From NCBI RefSeq assembly GCF_030159995.1, contig NZ_BSNM01000015.1, positions 310,001 to 374,000 of the forward strand: a DNA stretch of 64,000 bases, given 5' to 3'. Below the pieces are notes generated by a model. That model did not search any database, was not told where the DNA came from, and saw only the letters and a program-made list of their open reading frames with translations. This document shows, one piece after another, positions 47,158 through 55,760 of the stretch. The translations under genes were made by a program, and so were the position numbers. The stretch is from Litoribrevibacter albus. GTDB lineage: Bacteria > Pseudomonadota > Gammaproteobacteria > Pseudomonadales > Litoribrevibacteraceae. The first letter of the stretch is position 1. Each line of letters starts with the position of its first letter.

Positions 47158-47243
47158 TTTTGTTCCTTTGTGAATAATCATAAGCACCACAGGGAATTCT
47201 TAGATCAGTTTATTAGATTGCTGACTTTTTAAAGGGGAATATT

Positions 47244-47516
47244 GTGAATAAGTCTGAATTAATCGAAGCTATTGCAGAATCTGCTGACATCACTAAAGCT
47301 GAAGCCGGTCGTGCTTTGGATGCTACAATCTCTGCAATCACTGGCGCACTACAAGATGGTGATCAAGTTGCGTTGGTTGGCTTTGGTACTTTTTCTGTTA
47401 AAGAGCGTGCTGCTCGTACTGGTCGTAACCCTCAAACAGGTGCACCAATTGAAATTGCCGCTGCTAAGATTCCTGGCTTTAAAGCAGGTAAAGCGTTGAA
47501 AGACGCTGTAAACTAA
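47244..47516 (+). CDS. hupB: DNA-binding protein HU-beta
   Basis: Small histone-like protein that bends and compacts DNA. 90 residues, starting at GTG with AAAGGGGA upstream. The HU signature is intact: [12 protein letters not shown], the DNA-binding arm [21 protein letters not shown] and the closing [16 protein letters not shown] (quoted in parts). Own promoter upstream; followed 30 bases later by tRNA-Asp, which seems to lack its own promoter. Confidence 0.97.
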   Translation: MNKSELIEAIAESADITKAEAGRALDATISAITGALQDGDQVALVGFGTFSVKERAARTGRNPQTGAPIEIAAAKIPGFKAGKALKDAVN

Positions 47517-47546
47517 TTTTTAAATAGTTAGTTTACTTGGGATTCA

Positions 47547-47623
47547 GGAGCAGTAGTTCAGTTGGTTAGAATACCGGCCTGTCACGCCGGGGGTCGCGGG
47601 TTCGAGTCCCGTCTGTTCCGCCA
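47547..47623 (+). tRNA. tRNA-Asp(GUC)
   Basis: 77 bases with encoded CCA. Acceptor GGAGCAG/CTGTTCC, anticodon loop CTGTCAC with anticodon GTC, T arm CGCGGG TTCGAGT CCCG. It lies between hupB and ppiD with no visible promoter of its own, so it is probably processed from the hupB transcript. Confidence 0.95.
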
Positions 47624-47630
47624 AGATTAG

Positions 47631-47655
47631 GGCGCATCAACTGATGCGCCTTTTT
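47631..47655 (+). terminator. Intrinsic terminator after tRNA-Asp
   Basis: GGCGCATCA-AC-TGATGCGCC, a nine-base-pair stem with a two-base apparent loop, followed by five T residues. Confidence 0.93.
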
Positions 47656-47725
47656 CATATTTACTTCAAGTGATTGCTTAATATAAGAAAAATCATTTCA
47701 GAGATAGGATTAGCTAGGTTTAGCC

Positions 47726-49606
47726 ATGCTGCAGAGTATCAGGAATAATACGCAGAGCCTGTTTGCCAAAATTTTGGTGGGCTTGATTGTTGTGGTTTTT
47801 GCCCTTTGGGGTGTTGACGCAATTGTTGGTAGTTTTAATGGTCCTAAACCGGCCGCTACGGTTAATGGACAGGACATTGATGAGCTTAAAGTTCAACGTG
47901 CAGTAGAGCTTAGAAAGCGTGAGCTGTATTCCCGTTTTGGAGAGAGCTTTGATCCATCGTTGATTGATGATGGATTATTACGTAATGCAGCTCTCGAAGA
48001 GCTTATTAATCGAACAATTCTTTCTTCTGATGCTGAAGACCAAGGTCTGACCTTTTCAGATCAAGCGTTGGATCAGATGATTGTCAGCGCACCTAGTTTT
48101 CAGGTTGACGGAAAATTCTCGGAAGATGCTTATGATGCGGCTATTCGCAGTCTAGGTTATACGAGATCTTCTTTCCGAGACATGGCTCGCCAGGATATGG
48201 TTGTTGGCCAAATTCGTGGTGGATTATCTGCGACGTCTTTTGTTACTGAGCGTGAAGCAAAGCAAGTAGCAAAATTGGAACAGCAACGTCGTGACTATGC
48301 ATTCACTACTATTGCTCGTTCGGCATTGGAAGCGTCTGTTGAGCTAACTGACGAACAGATTGAAGCCTATTACCAGGAAAATACCTCTAAATATCGGACT
48401 GAAGAACAGGTAAAAGTGGAATACATTGCTTTATCTGTTGATGATTACACTGGCAAAGTTGAAATCAAAGAAGAAGACCTAAAAGCGCTTTACAACGAAA
48501 GCATCGAGGAAATGGAAGAGACGGAAGAGCGTAAAGCTTCTCATATTCTGATTGCTGTCGATGATGAAACGTCGGAAGAAGCGGCCATCGCTAAATTGAA
48601 TGACGTTAAGGCTCGAGTGCAAAATGGTGAGAGCTTTGATGATTTAGCGAAAGAAATGTCTGATGATCCAGGTTCAGCTCAACAAGGTGGTGACCTTGGG
48701 TTTGCTGGTAAGGGTACTTATGTTGAGCCTTTTGAGAATGCCTTGTTTGCGATGAATGTAGGTGATTTATCCGAGCCGGTTGTTACTCAATTTGGTGTGC
48801 ATTTAATCAAGTTAAATGATGTTCGTACCCAAGGAATTCCTACTTACGATGAGTTAAAACCTCGTCTTGAACAGGATCTACGCTTGGCTGAAGCGAAGAC
48901 TGAATTTGTTGCTGCTGGTGAAGAGCTATCTAACAGTGCATTCTCTGCTGATACGCTTCAGGAAGTAGCGAAAGAGCTGTCTTTGCAAGTTGTGACCACT
49001 GAGTTGTTCACTCGTGACGGTGGCGCAGATCAGGTAACCAGTAATCCTCAGATTATTAATCAGGTCTTCAATGAGGAATTCATTCAAGAAGGTCGTCCTA
49101 GCGATTTGATTGAATTAAGTGATGAACAATCCTTAGTGATTCGAGTGGTTGACCATGTGGTTCCTGAAACTCTTGCTCTGGCGGAAGTTAAGGATCAAGT
49201 GGTTCAGGCGTTGACTAAGCAAGTGGCTCAGCAAAAAGCTCGTGACCTTGCTGATGAATTACTAACTCATTTGAGAGCAGGCGGAGAGCTGACTCAGTTT
49301 GAGGCTCAGTCAGATTTGACTTGGTCTGTAATTGAGCAAGCAGGTCGTACAGATTCAAGTGCTAATGCTTCGATTAACAACAAGGCGTTCTCACTAGGTC
49401 TCAACGAAGGAAGTAAGAGCTATGATAGAGAAGTATTGCCAAATGGCGATGTTGTCGTGCTTCGTTTGGATGCTGTGAGCAATGTTGATGATTTGGATGA
49501 GCAGGATCTAGACAATGCTCAACAGATGCTAGCGAATCAATTGGCTCGTGCTGAATATCAGGCGTACCAACGCTCTTTACGAGATCGAGCTGAAATCGAG
49601 CGTTAA
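47726..49606 (+). CDS. ppiD: Periplasmic folding chaperone PpiD
   Basis: Inner-membrane-anchored SurA-like chaperone near the Sec translocon. 626 residues: one N-terminal membrane helix (about 15-35), a SurA-type N-domain, and one parvulin domain (about 270-365) with RKASHILIAVDD, DDPGSAQQGGDLGF and TQFGVHLIKL. The C-terminal part is helical. Same position after hupB as in Pseudomonas and E. coli. A terminator follows. Confidence 0.95.
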   Translation: MLQSIRNNTQSLFAKILVGLIVVVFALWGVDAIVGSFNGPKPAATVNGQDIDELKVQRAVELRKRELYSRFGESFDPSLIDDGLLRNAALEELINRTILSSDAEDQGLTFSDQALDQMIVSAPSFQVDGKFSEDAYDAAIRSLGYTRSSFRDMARQDMVVGQIRGGLSATSFVTEREAKQVAKLEQQRRDYAFTTIARSALEASVELTDEQIEAYYQENTSKYRTEEQVKVEYIALSVDDYTGKVEIKEEDLKALYNESIEEMEETEERKASHILIAVDDETSEEAAIAKLNDVKARVQNGESFDDLAKEMSDDPGSAQQGGDLGFAGKGTYVEPFENALFAMNVGDLSEPVVTQFGVHLIKLNDVRTQGIPTYDELKPRLEQDLRLAEAKTEFVAAGEELSNSAFSADTLQEVAKELSLQVVTTELFTRDGGADQVTSNPQIINQVFNEEFIQEGRPSDLIELSDEQSLVIRVVDHVVPETLALAEVKDQVVQALTKQVAQQKARDLADELLTHLRAGGELTQFEAQSDLTWSVIEQAGRTDSSANASINNKAFSLGLNEGSKSYDREVLPNGDVVVLRLDAVSNVDDLDEQDLDNAQQMLANQLARAEYQAYQRSLRDRAEIER

Positions 49607-49643
49607 TACTCTCTGTCCCGAGCTAATGTTTTAGTTCGGACGC

Positions 49644-49677
49644 AAAAAAAACCGCCCTAAACTAGGGCGGTTTTTTT
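49644..49677. terminator. Bidirectional intrinsic terminator after ppiD
   Basis: ACCGCCCTA-AAC-TAGGGCGGT stem flanked by A7 and T7, between convergent ppiD and the PA2817-like gene. Confidence 0.95.
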
Positions 49678-49697
49678 ATGAATCGAACTTTTAATTC

Positions 49698-50129
49698 TTA
49701 ATGGAGACCAAAAATACGATTTCTGGTTTTTTCGCGATCGAAAGGCTTACCTTCATCAATGGCTTCGTAACGTGCATCGTCTAGTAGTTGGAATTTTTCG
49801 ATTTCTTCGTCGGGCATGTAATGTAGGCAGTCTCCACCGAAATACCAAAGTAAATCTCTGGCCCAGCATTCGGTAAGTTCTGGGTATTTTGCGATTTGTT
49901 GAGTAACAAGCTTTTGGCCTGCAAAGACATGATTAGGTTCGATATGAACCATGTCTTTAATCAATTGTTCAAAGGCTGCCAGAAATGTGATGGCATCTTG
50001 ATCAAGTTCCTGACCTTTAAAAGGTTCTTTGTCACGAAAGGCTTCGTAGCTTTGTTTAAGTAGCCGTAAATGAAAGAGAAGGTTTTCTTGTTCAGTTTCC
50101 GGGAGTTGGGCAAAGCGTGATTCGCTCAT
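49698..50129 (-). CDS. PA2817-family protein
   Basis: 143 residues, soluble and acidic, probably all helical. The C-terminal stretch CLHYMPDEEIEKFQLLDDAR and the following YEAIDEGKPFDREKTR match, from memory, the uncharacterised PA2817 family of Pseudomonas. Function unknown. Divergent from the ABC exporter pair; the 81-base gap must contain both promoters. Confidence 0.8.
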   Translation of the reverse strand: MSESRFAQLPETEQENLLFHLRLLKQSYEAFRDKEPFKGQELDQDAITFLAAFEQLIKDMVHIEPNHVFAGQKLVTQQIAKYPELTECWARDLLWYFGGDCLHYMPDEEIEKFQLLDDARYEAIDEGKPFDREKTRNRIFGLH

Positions 50130-50210
50130 GAATAACCTTTAATTAATTAAGTGCATGTGAAAATATCAAGCATGCTATTATAACCTCTATTTTTTGAAAT
50201 TTTAGTTCCT

Positions 50211-51146
50211 ATGTTTGCACTTGAAATAAATGGGTTAGAAAAAACCTACGCTAACGGTACTCAGGCACTCAAGGGGATTTCCCTGACGGTTGCTAAAGGG
50301 GATTTTTTTGCCTTACTTGGCCCTAATGGCGCAGGTAAATCTACCACGTTGGGTATTGTTTCTTCATTGGTGAATAAGTCTTCCGGCTCGGTAAAGGTGA
50401 TGGGATTCGATCTGGATAAAGAGCGAGTTCAGGCCAAGATGAAACTTGGGGTTGTCCCTCAGGAGTTTAACTTTAATCAGTTTGAAAAAGTCTTTGATAT
50501 TGTTGTTACTCAAGCTGGCTATTACGGTATTTCGGCAACTGTAGCTAAAGAGCGAGCGGAAACATATTTAAGAAAACTAGGCTTATGGGATAAACGCGAT
50601 ACGCCGGCTCGAATGCTGTCTGGCGGAATGAAACGTCGTTTGATGATTGCCCGAGCCTTGATTCATGAACCGGATGTTTTGATTTTGGATGAGCCTACAG
50701 CCGGTGTTGATATTGAACTCAGGCGTTCAATGTGGACTTTTCTTCAAGAAATAAATCAGCAGGGCATTACCATTATTTTAACCACGCATTATCTGGAAGA
50801 GGCCGAAGCCCTGTGTCGAAATATTGCCATTATCGATCAAGGTGATATTTTGGTTGATTGTCCTATGCGTGAATTATTAGGGCAAATGAATAAGCAGACC
50901 ATAGTCTTAGACGTCGACTCAAATCGGCTTGATGAGATTTCGTTGCCTGATTTTCCTCTAACGGTAGTGGACGAACACACCCTCGAAGTTGTTATCACCA
51001 AGGATCAATCCTTAAATGATTTGTTCCACCAACTAACAGAGCAAGCGGTGGTTGTTTCAAGTTTCAGAAATAAATCGAATCGTTTGGAAGAGATGTTTGT
51101 ATCCTTGTTGGATCGAACACCAACTGAAACATCAGTCGGGCAGTAG
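50211..51146 (+). CDS. ABC-2 type exporter, ATP-binding subunit (YadG-like)
   Basis: Powers a small ABC exporter. 311 residues: ABC domain in the first 230 with Walker A LLGPNGAGKSTT, Q-loop VVPQEF, signature LSGGMKRRLMIARAL and Walker B VLILDEPTAGVD, plus a C-terminal extension. The permease follows nine bases after the stop. The resemblance to E. coli YadG/YadH is good; the substrate is unknown. Confidence 0.93.
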   Translation: MFALEINGLEKTYANGTQALKGISLTVAKGDFFALLGPNGAGKSTTLGIVSSLVNKSSGSVKVMGFDLDKERVQAKMKLGVVPQEFNFNQFEKVFDIVVTQAGYYGISATVAKERAETYLRKLGLWDKRDTPARMLSGGMKRRLMIARALIHEPDVLILDEPTAGVDIELRRSMWTFLQEINQQGITIILTTHYLEEAEALCRNIAIIDQGDILVDCPMRELLGQMNKQTIVLDVDSNRLDEISLPDFPLTVVDEHTLEVVITKDQSLNDLFHQLTEQAVVVSSFRNKSNRLEEMFVSLLDRTPTETSVGQ

Positions 51147-51155
51147 GAATAGATC

Positions 51156-51929
51156 ATGGGTGCAAGAGCAAATTGGATCGCCTTCTGGACGATCATTGTA
51201 AAAGAAGTAAGACGTTTTTCTCGAATCTGGGGGCAGACTATCTTGCCACCGGCCATAACCATGACCCTCTATTTTATTATTTTTGGCAACCTGATCGGTT
51301 CCCGAATTGGTGAAATGGGCGGATACAGCTATATGGAGTTTATTGCTCCTGGCTTGATCATGATGTCAGTGATTACTAACTCTTATTCAAATGTGGTTTC
51401 TTCATTTTTTGGGAACAAGTTCCAGCACAGCGTTGAAGAGCTTCTGGTATCACCGATTCCTAACTGGATTATCTTGCTTGGCTTTACTCTGGGTGGTGTT
51501 GCTCGAGGCTTAGCGGTTGGTTTGATCGTTACTCTGGTTGCCCTGTTTTTTGTGGATTTGCCACTTTATAGCTTGTCGATCATTGCTCTTACGGTGTTTT
51601 TTACCGCGTTTTTGTTCTCGCTGGGGGGCTTTCTCAACGCGCTTTTTGCAACGACGTTTGATGATATTTCTATTGTTCCTACCTTTGTTTTGACGCCGTT
51701 AACGTATTTGGGTGGGGTCTTCTATTCTATTAAGCTTTTACCTGAGTTCTGGCAGAGTGTTTCGACACTTAATCCTATACTTCACATGGTGAATGCATTT
51801 CGCTATGGCTTCCTGGGTATCACTGACATTGATTTGGTGCTTGCTTTAGGGATGATTTTTCTTACGTCAATTATCTTGTTTGGTGTCTGTTTGCACTTGC
51901 TGAATAAAGGCGTTGGAATTCGACAGTAG
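51156..51929 (+). CDS. ABC-2 type exporter, permease subunit (YadH-like)
   Basis: 257-residue permease with six membrane segments, the partner of the preceding ATPase. The ABC-2 signature FTLGGVARGLAVGLIVTLVA lies in the middle and LTPLTYLGGVFYSIKLLP near the end, typical of the YadH family. Probably works as a dimer with two ATPase subunits. Substrate not predictable. Confidence 0.92.
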   Translation: MGARANWIAFWTIIVKEVRRFSRIWGQTILPPAITMTLYFIIFGNLIGSRIGEMGGYSYMEFIAPGLIMMSVITNSYSNVVSSFFGNKFQHSVEELLVSPIPNWIILLGFTLGGVARGLAVGLIVTLVALFFVDLPLYSLSIIALTVFFTAFLFSLGGFLNALFATTFDDISIVPTFVLTPLTYLGGVFYSIKLLPEFWQSVSTLNPILHMVNAFRYGFLGITDIDLVLALGMIFLTSIILFGVCLHLLNKGVGIRQ

Positions 51930-51982
51930 TTTTTTTGGTTTTGTGTTTATATCCAATATTCGATAGGAAAGGTTAAGTTTGT

Positions 51983-52816
51983 ATGGGTGGTAGAGAAGTA
52001 GATTCTTCGTTAGGTAAAGACGTTGAATATGAGTTTAATTATAACCCTGAATTGTTATTCCCGATTCGTCGTCAGGAAGGTCGTGATCGAGTAGGTATTG
52101 ATTCTCAGCATCTGCCTTTTGAAGGTATCGATATTTGGACAGGCTTTGAGATCTCATGGTTGAACGCTAAGGGCAAGCCCGTAGTTCGTGTGGCAGAGTT
52201 TACCTTACCGTCTAACACTCCTAATCTTATCGAATCGAAATCTTTCAAACTTTATTTGAACTCCTTTAACCAGACTGTCTTTGAATCAGAGCAAAAAGCA
52301 GTTGAGGCTATGCAGCGAGATTTGTCGGAAGCGGCTGGCGGGAAGGTTGGCGTTGCTCTGTATCCTGTCGATAGTGAGCATTTGAACTGTTCTCAGCTCA
52401 CAGGGGAGTGTGTGGACGAATTAGACGTGTCTGTAGATGTCTATGAGCCAGATCCTGGATTATTGGTGTCTGATGCGGATGAACAGGTATCAGAGGTGCT
52501 CTACAGTCACTTGTTAAGATCAAACTGTCCTGTGACCGGTCAACCAGATTGGGGAACCTTGGTTGTCCATTATACCGGGAACAAGTTGGATCGGGAGGCG
52601 TTTTTAAAGTACGTTATCTCGTTCAGGCAGCACACAGGCTTCCACGAGCAATGTGTTGAGCAAGCGTTTGTCGATATTAAAAAGGCGACAAACGCCAAAG
52701 AGTTGGTGGTGTATGCGCGTTATTTGAGGCGTGGCGGGCTAGATATCAACCCTTACCGTTCAATGAATGGACCTTTGCCGTCTGAGTGTTTACAGCATCG
52801 TTTCCATCGTCAATAA
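51983..52816 (+). CDS. queF: NADPH-dependent 7-cyano-7-deazaguanine reductase
   Basis: Reduces preQ0 to preQ1 in queuosine synthesis. 277 residues, the long E. coli-type tandem T-fold form. The substrate site reads ESKSFKLYLNSFNQT; the nucleophile Cys182 and acid Asp189 lie in SNCPVTGQPDWG. Its 3' end overlaps the convergent cyclase gene by 71 bases, so the last 23 codons are shared in antisense. Confidence 0.95.
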   Translation: MGGREVDSSLGKDVEYEFNYNPELLFPIRRQEGRDRVGIDSQHLPFEGIDIWTGFEISWLNAKGKPVVRVAEFTLPSNTPNLIESKSFKLYLNSFNQTVFESEQKAVEAMQRDLSEAAGGKVGVALYPVDSEHLNCSQLTGECVDELDVSVDVYEPDPGLLVSDADEQVSEVLYSHLLRSNCPVTGQPDWGTLVVHYTGNKLDREAFLKYVISFRQHTGFHEQCVEQAFVDIKKATNAKELVVYARYLRRGGLDINPYRSMNGPLPSECLQHRFHRQ

Positions 52817-54263
52817 GTTCTTTAAACGGGTCGTTGCTCTCAAACTCCACTTGCTCGCGTATTTTGGCCGTAGCAGATTCTAATGCAGCAAGGACCCGTT
52901 CTTTATCCCTCGCCTGAAGCTTCTCTTCGTCTAGATACATAGAGAAGCCATCTAGTTGATGTTCCATATATCCGCTTTCACAGCCCAGTTCTTTACGGAA
53001 ACCAACTACTTGGTAGATTGGGAGAGGGCGGCTGAAGCCTTTTACCTGAATCTCCCCTTTATCACGGCACATGACCGTGTCTTTGATCAAAGAGAAGGTT
53101 TCATAAGACAGTAGAATCTCGCCTGCATCTGCTAGGCTTTCCAGTCGGCTGGCCAAATTCACTTCTTTGCCGACAATGGTGTAGTCCATTCGCTGCTCAG
53201 CACCAAAGTTGCCAACCGTACAATAACCGGTGTTGATTCCCATGCGAATTTGAAGAGGCGTTTTAATGCCTTGGCTACTCCATTTTTGTTGGAGAACTTT
53301 CATGTGTTTACGCATGGCAATTGCCATCGCTACGCATTTTTGGGCGTCGGCTTTGGTGCCTTCTGAGGTTGGGTCACCAAAGAAAATCATCAAGCTGTCA
53401 CCGATGAATTTATCAATAGTACCGCCATGCTTTAATGCAATATCACACATGTCGGTGAGGTATTGGTTCAGTAGTTCAGTCAGTACTTCCGGTTCAAGTT
53501 CGTCTGAAAGCTGAGTAAAGCCTTTAATATCGCTGAAAAAAACCACTAGCTTCTTGCGTTGAGTCTCTAGGGCGACGTCTTTCTTTCCGGAAAAAATGGT
53601 TTGCCACACTTGAGGTGCCAGATACTTCGACATTTTTAATGCCAGTTCATTTGCTCTGGATTGTTGGCATTCAATTTCTTGTTTGGCGTTGTAGAGCATG
53701 TTTGCCTGGATGTGAATGTAATAGGCCGCAACTGAGAGGAATACCATTGTTCCGATGCTATACGCAATGCTTACAACCAGTGGGGCATGTTGTACAAACT
53801 TGAAGCCAAATATGGAAGAAAGAATAAAGGAAACAGCGATGAGTGTTGCGTTGCCGGTAAGTAATAGTCGAATGCCTCCGGCCACAATCAAAGCAAAGCT
53901 GAGCATAGTGATTAATAAGATGGAGGGGGCAAGCGAGAATTGTATCCAGAATAACCACACGCCACCGTAGATGGCGTCCATATGCAGTGCAATGAAACGG
54001 CTGGTAGTAATCCGTTTTATATTACTGCTTTGAAGAATGGCGTGCAGGATATGCGGATAGATAATCGCAAACGTGACCATATACCACGCTGATTGTGGAT
54101 AGTGATCATTGAAAATCCCGACCGTAATGGCAAACGCACCAGCCAGATAGGCAATGGTTCTAATGTAGTAATCAGCATTCGAAAAAAGCTGTTCGATCGT
54201 CGTTACGTGTTTTACTTCTGAAGTGTTGTTATTTCCAAGCGACATTAATCGATAGCCTTTCAT
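52746..54263 (-). CDS. Class III adenylate/guanylate cyclase with MASE2-like membrane sensor
   Basis: 505 residues. Residues 35-190 form a membrane sensor of about six segments that resembles MASE2 (YPHILHAILQSS, GGVWLFWIQFSLAPS). The catalytic domain begins near 238: the first metal Asp245 in FFSDIKGFT, the GTIDKFIGDSLM region with Lys285 and second metal Asp289, and DYTIVGKEVNLASRLE. Lys285 suggests ATP as substrate, making cAMP. It starts at an ATG sharing one base with the stop of the upstream Mpo1-like gene (TAATG); Met7 (54245) is an alternative. A C-terminal acidic tail of about 70 residues overlaps queF. Confidence 0.9.
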   Translation of the reverse strand: MKGYRLMSLGNNNTSEVKHVTTIEQLFSNADYYIRTIAYLAGAFAITVGIFNDHYPQSAWYMVTFAIIYPHILHAILQSSNIKRITTSRFIALHMDAIYGGVWLFWIQFSLAPSILLITMLSFALIVAGGIRLLLTGNATLIAVSFILSSIFGFKFVQHAPLVVSIAYSIGTMVFLSVAAYYIHIQANMLYNAKQEIECQQSRANELALKMSKYLAPQVWQTIFSGKKDVALETQRKKLVVFFSDIKGFTQLSDELEPEVLTELLNQYLTDMCDIALKHGGTIDKFIGDSLMIFFGDPTSEGTKADAQKCVAMAIAMRKHMKVLQQKWSSQGIKTPLQIRMGINTGYCTVGNFGAEQRMDYTIVGKEVNLASRLESLADAGEILLSYETFSLIKDTVMCRDKGEIQVKGFSRPLPIYQVVGFRKELGCESGYMEHQLDGFSMYLDEEKLQARDKERVLAALESATAKIREQVEFESNDPFKELIDDGNDAVNTQTAKVHSLNGKG

Positions 54264-54574
54264 TAAAACTTTATTTTACCAGTAAGCACATCTTTCAGCA
54301 TGACCCAATCACCCACAAAACTATAAAAAGGGTATTTGAAAGTTGCTGGCTTATTGTGTTCAAAGAAGAAATGTCCAACCCAGGCAAAGCCATAACCAAG
54401 AACAGGTAAAAGGAGAAACATCATAAAGTGTTGGGTAACCAAGATGTACATTAAAAGAGATAAAACAGACAGACTACCAATAACATGTAATCGACGGCAG
54501 GTTTGGTTTTGATGTTCGCCCAGATAAAACGGGTAAAATTCTGAAAAACTAGTGAATTCTTGATTTGTCGCCAT
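54263..54574 (-). CDS. Mpo1-like (DUF962) membrane protein
   Basis: 103-residue protein with two hydrophobic segments (about 30-48 and 50-70). The DUF962/Mpo1 pattern is clear: FYPFYLGEHQNQTCRRLHVIG, then FAWVGHFFFEHNKPATFKYP (quoted in part) and SFVGDWVMLKD. Yeast Mpo1 is an iron-dependent dioxygenase that alpha-oxidises 2-hydroxy fatty acids; the conserved histidines here fit that. Its stop codon overlaps the cyclase start, so the two are translationally coupled. Confidence 0.9.
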   Translation of the reverse strand: MATNQEFTSFSEFYPFYLGEHQNQTCRRLHVIGSLSVLSLLMYILVTQHFMMFLLLPVLGYGFAWVGHFFFEHNKPATFKYPFYSFVGDWVMLKDVLTGKIKF

Positions 54575-54800
54575 AGAATTTCCTTTTATCGTTATAATGG
54601 ATGGTCAGATCAAACACTAATTTGTCAGGCGGATGCCATTTTTTAGTGTCAGACCATAAACGCATCTCTTTATAGAAATGTGACGCAGGTCAAAAAATGT
54701 GATCTGATGAATATACTCTTTAGCACCGTAGGGTGCAATTCTTTAGCGTGATAAAATCCATCCGTTATAGAACTAATAAACAATCAGGTATGGAAATTTA

Positions 54801-55370
54801 ATGGAAGCCCTAGAGTTACTTACCAGTCGAGTGTCTATTCCCAAATTAAGAGCGCCAGCACCATCAAAAGACGTTATGGCTCAATGTTATCAAGCAGCAA
54901 TGAGAGCGCCCGATCACGGTCGTCTTAAGCCTTGGCGTTTTATTCATATCGAAGGTGATGGATTGGATCGGCTTGGGCAGCTGTATTTAGATGCAGAGAA
55001 CTTTGATTCTGTTAAGGATGCAGGCATCGAAGTGTCTGAGGTGAGACAACAGAAGTTATTGTCTATGCCGAAAAGAGCGCCATTAATAGTGATAGTCGTG
55101 GCTAAGGTTGAACAGCACCCCAAGGTTCCTAGAGAGGAACAACTAATGGCCGCAGCATGTGCAGCGTACGGTTTGTCTGTTGCTGTATATGATCAAGGGT
55201 TTGGTTGTATGTGGCGCACGGGTGAATTGGCGTATCATCCTCTGGTCAAAACAGGGCTGGAACTGGAAGAAAACGAAGAAATCGTTGGTTATCTGTACAT
55301 AGGAACGCCCGATTGCAGGCCTAAAACTCCAAAACCTGAAGATCTTAGTCAGTTTGTTAAAACTTTCTGA
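54801..55370 (+). CDS. Nitroreductase family protein, YdjA-like
   Basis: Flavin-dependent NAD(P)H oxidoreductase of 189 residues, the compact YdjA subgroup. Motifs: APDHGRLKPWRFI at residues 36-48 for FMN binding, and QLMAAACAAYGLSVAVYDQGFG (quoted in part: AACAAYGLSVA) later. The ATG follows a weak ribosome site. Natural substrate unknown. The gene ends 62 bases before tRNA-Ser. Confidence 0.9.
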   Translation: MEALELLTSRVSIPKLRAPAPSKDVMAQCYQAAMRAPDHGRLKPWRFIHIEGDGLDRLGQLYLDAENFDSVKDAGIEVSEVRQQKLLSMPKRAPLIVIVVAKVEQHPKVPREEQLMAAACAAYGLSVAVYDQGFGCMWRTGELAYHPLVKTGLELEENEEIVGYLYIGTPDCRPKTPKPEDLSQFVKTF

Positions 55371-55389
55371 CAATATTCCCCAAATGCTA

Positions 55390-55418
55390 TTGATTTTAAT
55401 CTTTGAATTCGATAACTT
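55390..55418 (+). promoter_or_regulatory. Possible promoter of tRNA-Ser
   Basis: TTGATT (55390-55395) and TAACTT (55413-55418) are 17 bases apart and a GC-rich discriminator follows, common for stable RNA promoters. The -10 is weak, so the call is tentative. Confidence 0.35.
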
Positions 55419-55432
55419 AGCGCACCTCAAAA

Positions 55433-55520
55433 GGTGAGGTGTCTGAGTGGTCGAAAGAGCACGCCTGGAAAGTGTGTGTACGGAAACGTACCGAGGGTTC
55501 GAATCCCTCCCTCACCGCCA
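55433..55520 (+). tRNA. tRNA-Ser(GGA)
   Basis: 88 bases with encoded CCA. Acceptor GGTGAGG/CCTCACC, anticodon loop CTGGAAA with anticodon GGA, long variable arm GTGTACGGAAACGTACC typical of serine tRNAs, T arm GAGGG TTCGAAT CCCTC. Reads UCC and UCU. It is followed by a terminator and two tRNA-like elements repeating its ends. Confidence 0.95.
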
Positions 55521-55532
55521 AAATTTATAAAG

Positions 55533-55557
55533 GCCCCGGTTTATGCCGGGGCTTTTT
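55533..55557 (+). terminator. Intrinsic terminator after tRNA-Ser
   Basis: GCCCCGG-TTTATG-CCGGGGC stem followed by TTTTT, 13 bases after the CCA end. Confidence 0.92.
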
Positions 55558-55584
55558 CGTATCTGAAAGCACGAAAGAGGGAAG

Positions 55585-55680
55585 GGTGAGGAGCCTCGTG
55601 GTTCGAGCCGAGCGAAGCGAGACAACGTTGGAGCGTGCGACGACGGCCCGAAGGGCATAGTAATCCCTCCCTCACCGCCA
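55585..55680 (+). repeat. tRNA-like element, copy 1, derived from or mimicking tRNA-Ser ends
   Basis: 96 bases. The 5' end GGTGAGG (55585-55591) and 3' end CCTCACC-G-CCA (55670-55680) are identical to the tRNA-Ser acceptor stem, discriminator and CCA; the last 19 bases equal the tRNA. Between them the body is replaced: a 36-base block (55595-55630) and a 19-base block (55638-55656) containing GCCC-GAA-GGGC. No normal D arm or anticodon arm can be drawn. A weak T-arm-like AGGG/CCCT pairing remains. Confidence 0.75.
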
Positions 55681-55704
55681 TTACTTTTGTAATGAAGAGT
55701 TTCT

Positions 55705-55732
55705 AAAGCCTCGGTTTATGCCGGGGCTTTTT
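55705..55732 (+). terminator. Intrinsic terminator after tRNA-like copy 1
   Basis: AAAGCCTCGG and CCGGGGCTTT pair around TTTATG and run into five T residues; it is a near copy of the hairpin after tRNA-Ser. Confidence 0.85.
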
Positions 55733-55760
55733 CGTTTCTACGAAGTTCAAAAGAGGGAAG

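Noticed and set aside
55439-55660. 73-codon plus-strand frame across tRNA-Ser and the first tRNA-like element
   Set aside because: It reads straight through the tRNA and terminator; similar phantom frames arise wherever these repeats follow a tRNA. Not a protein gene.
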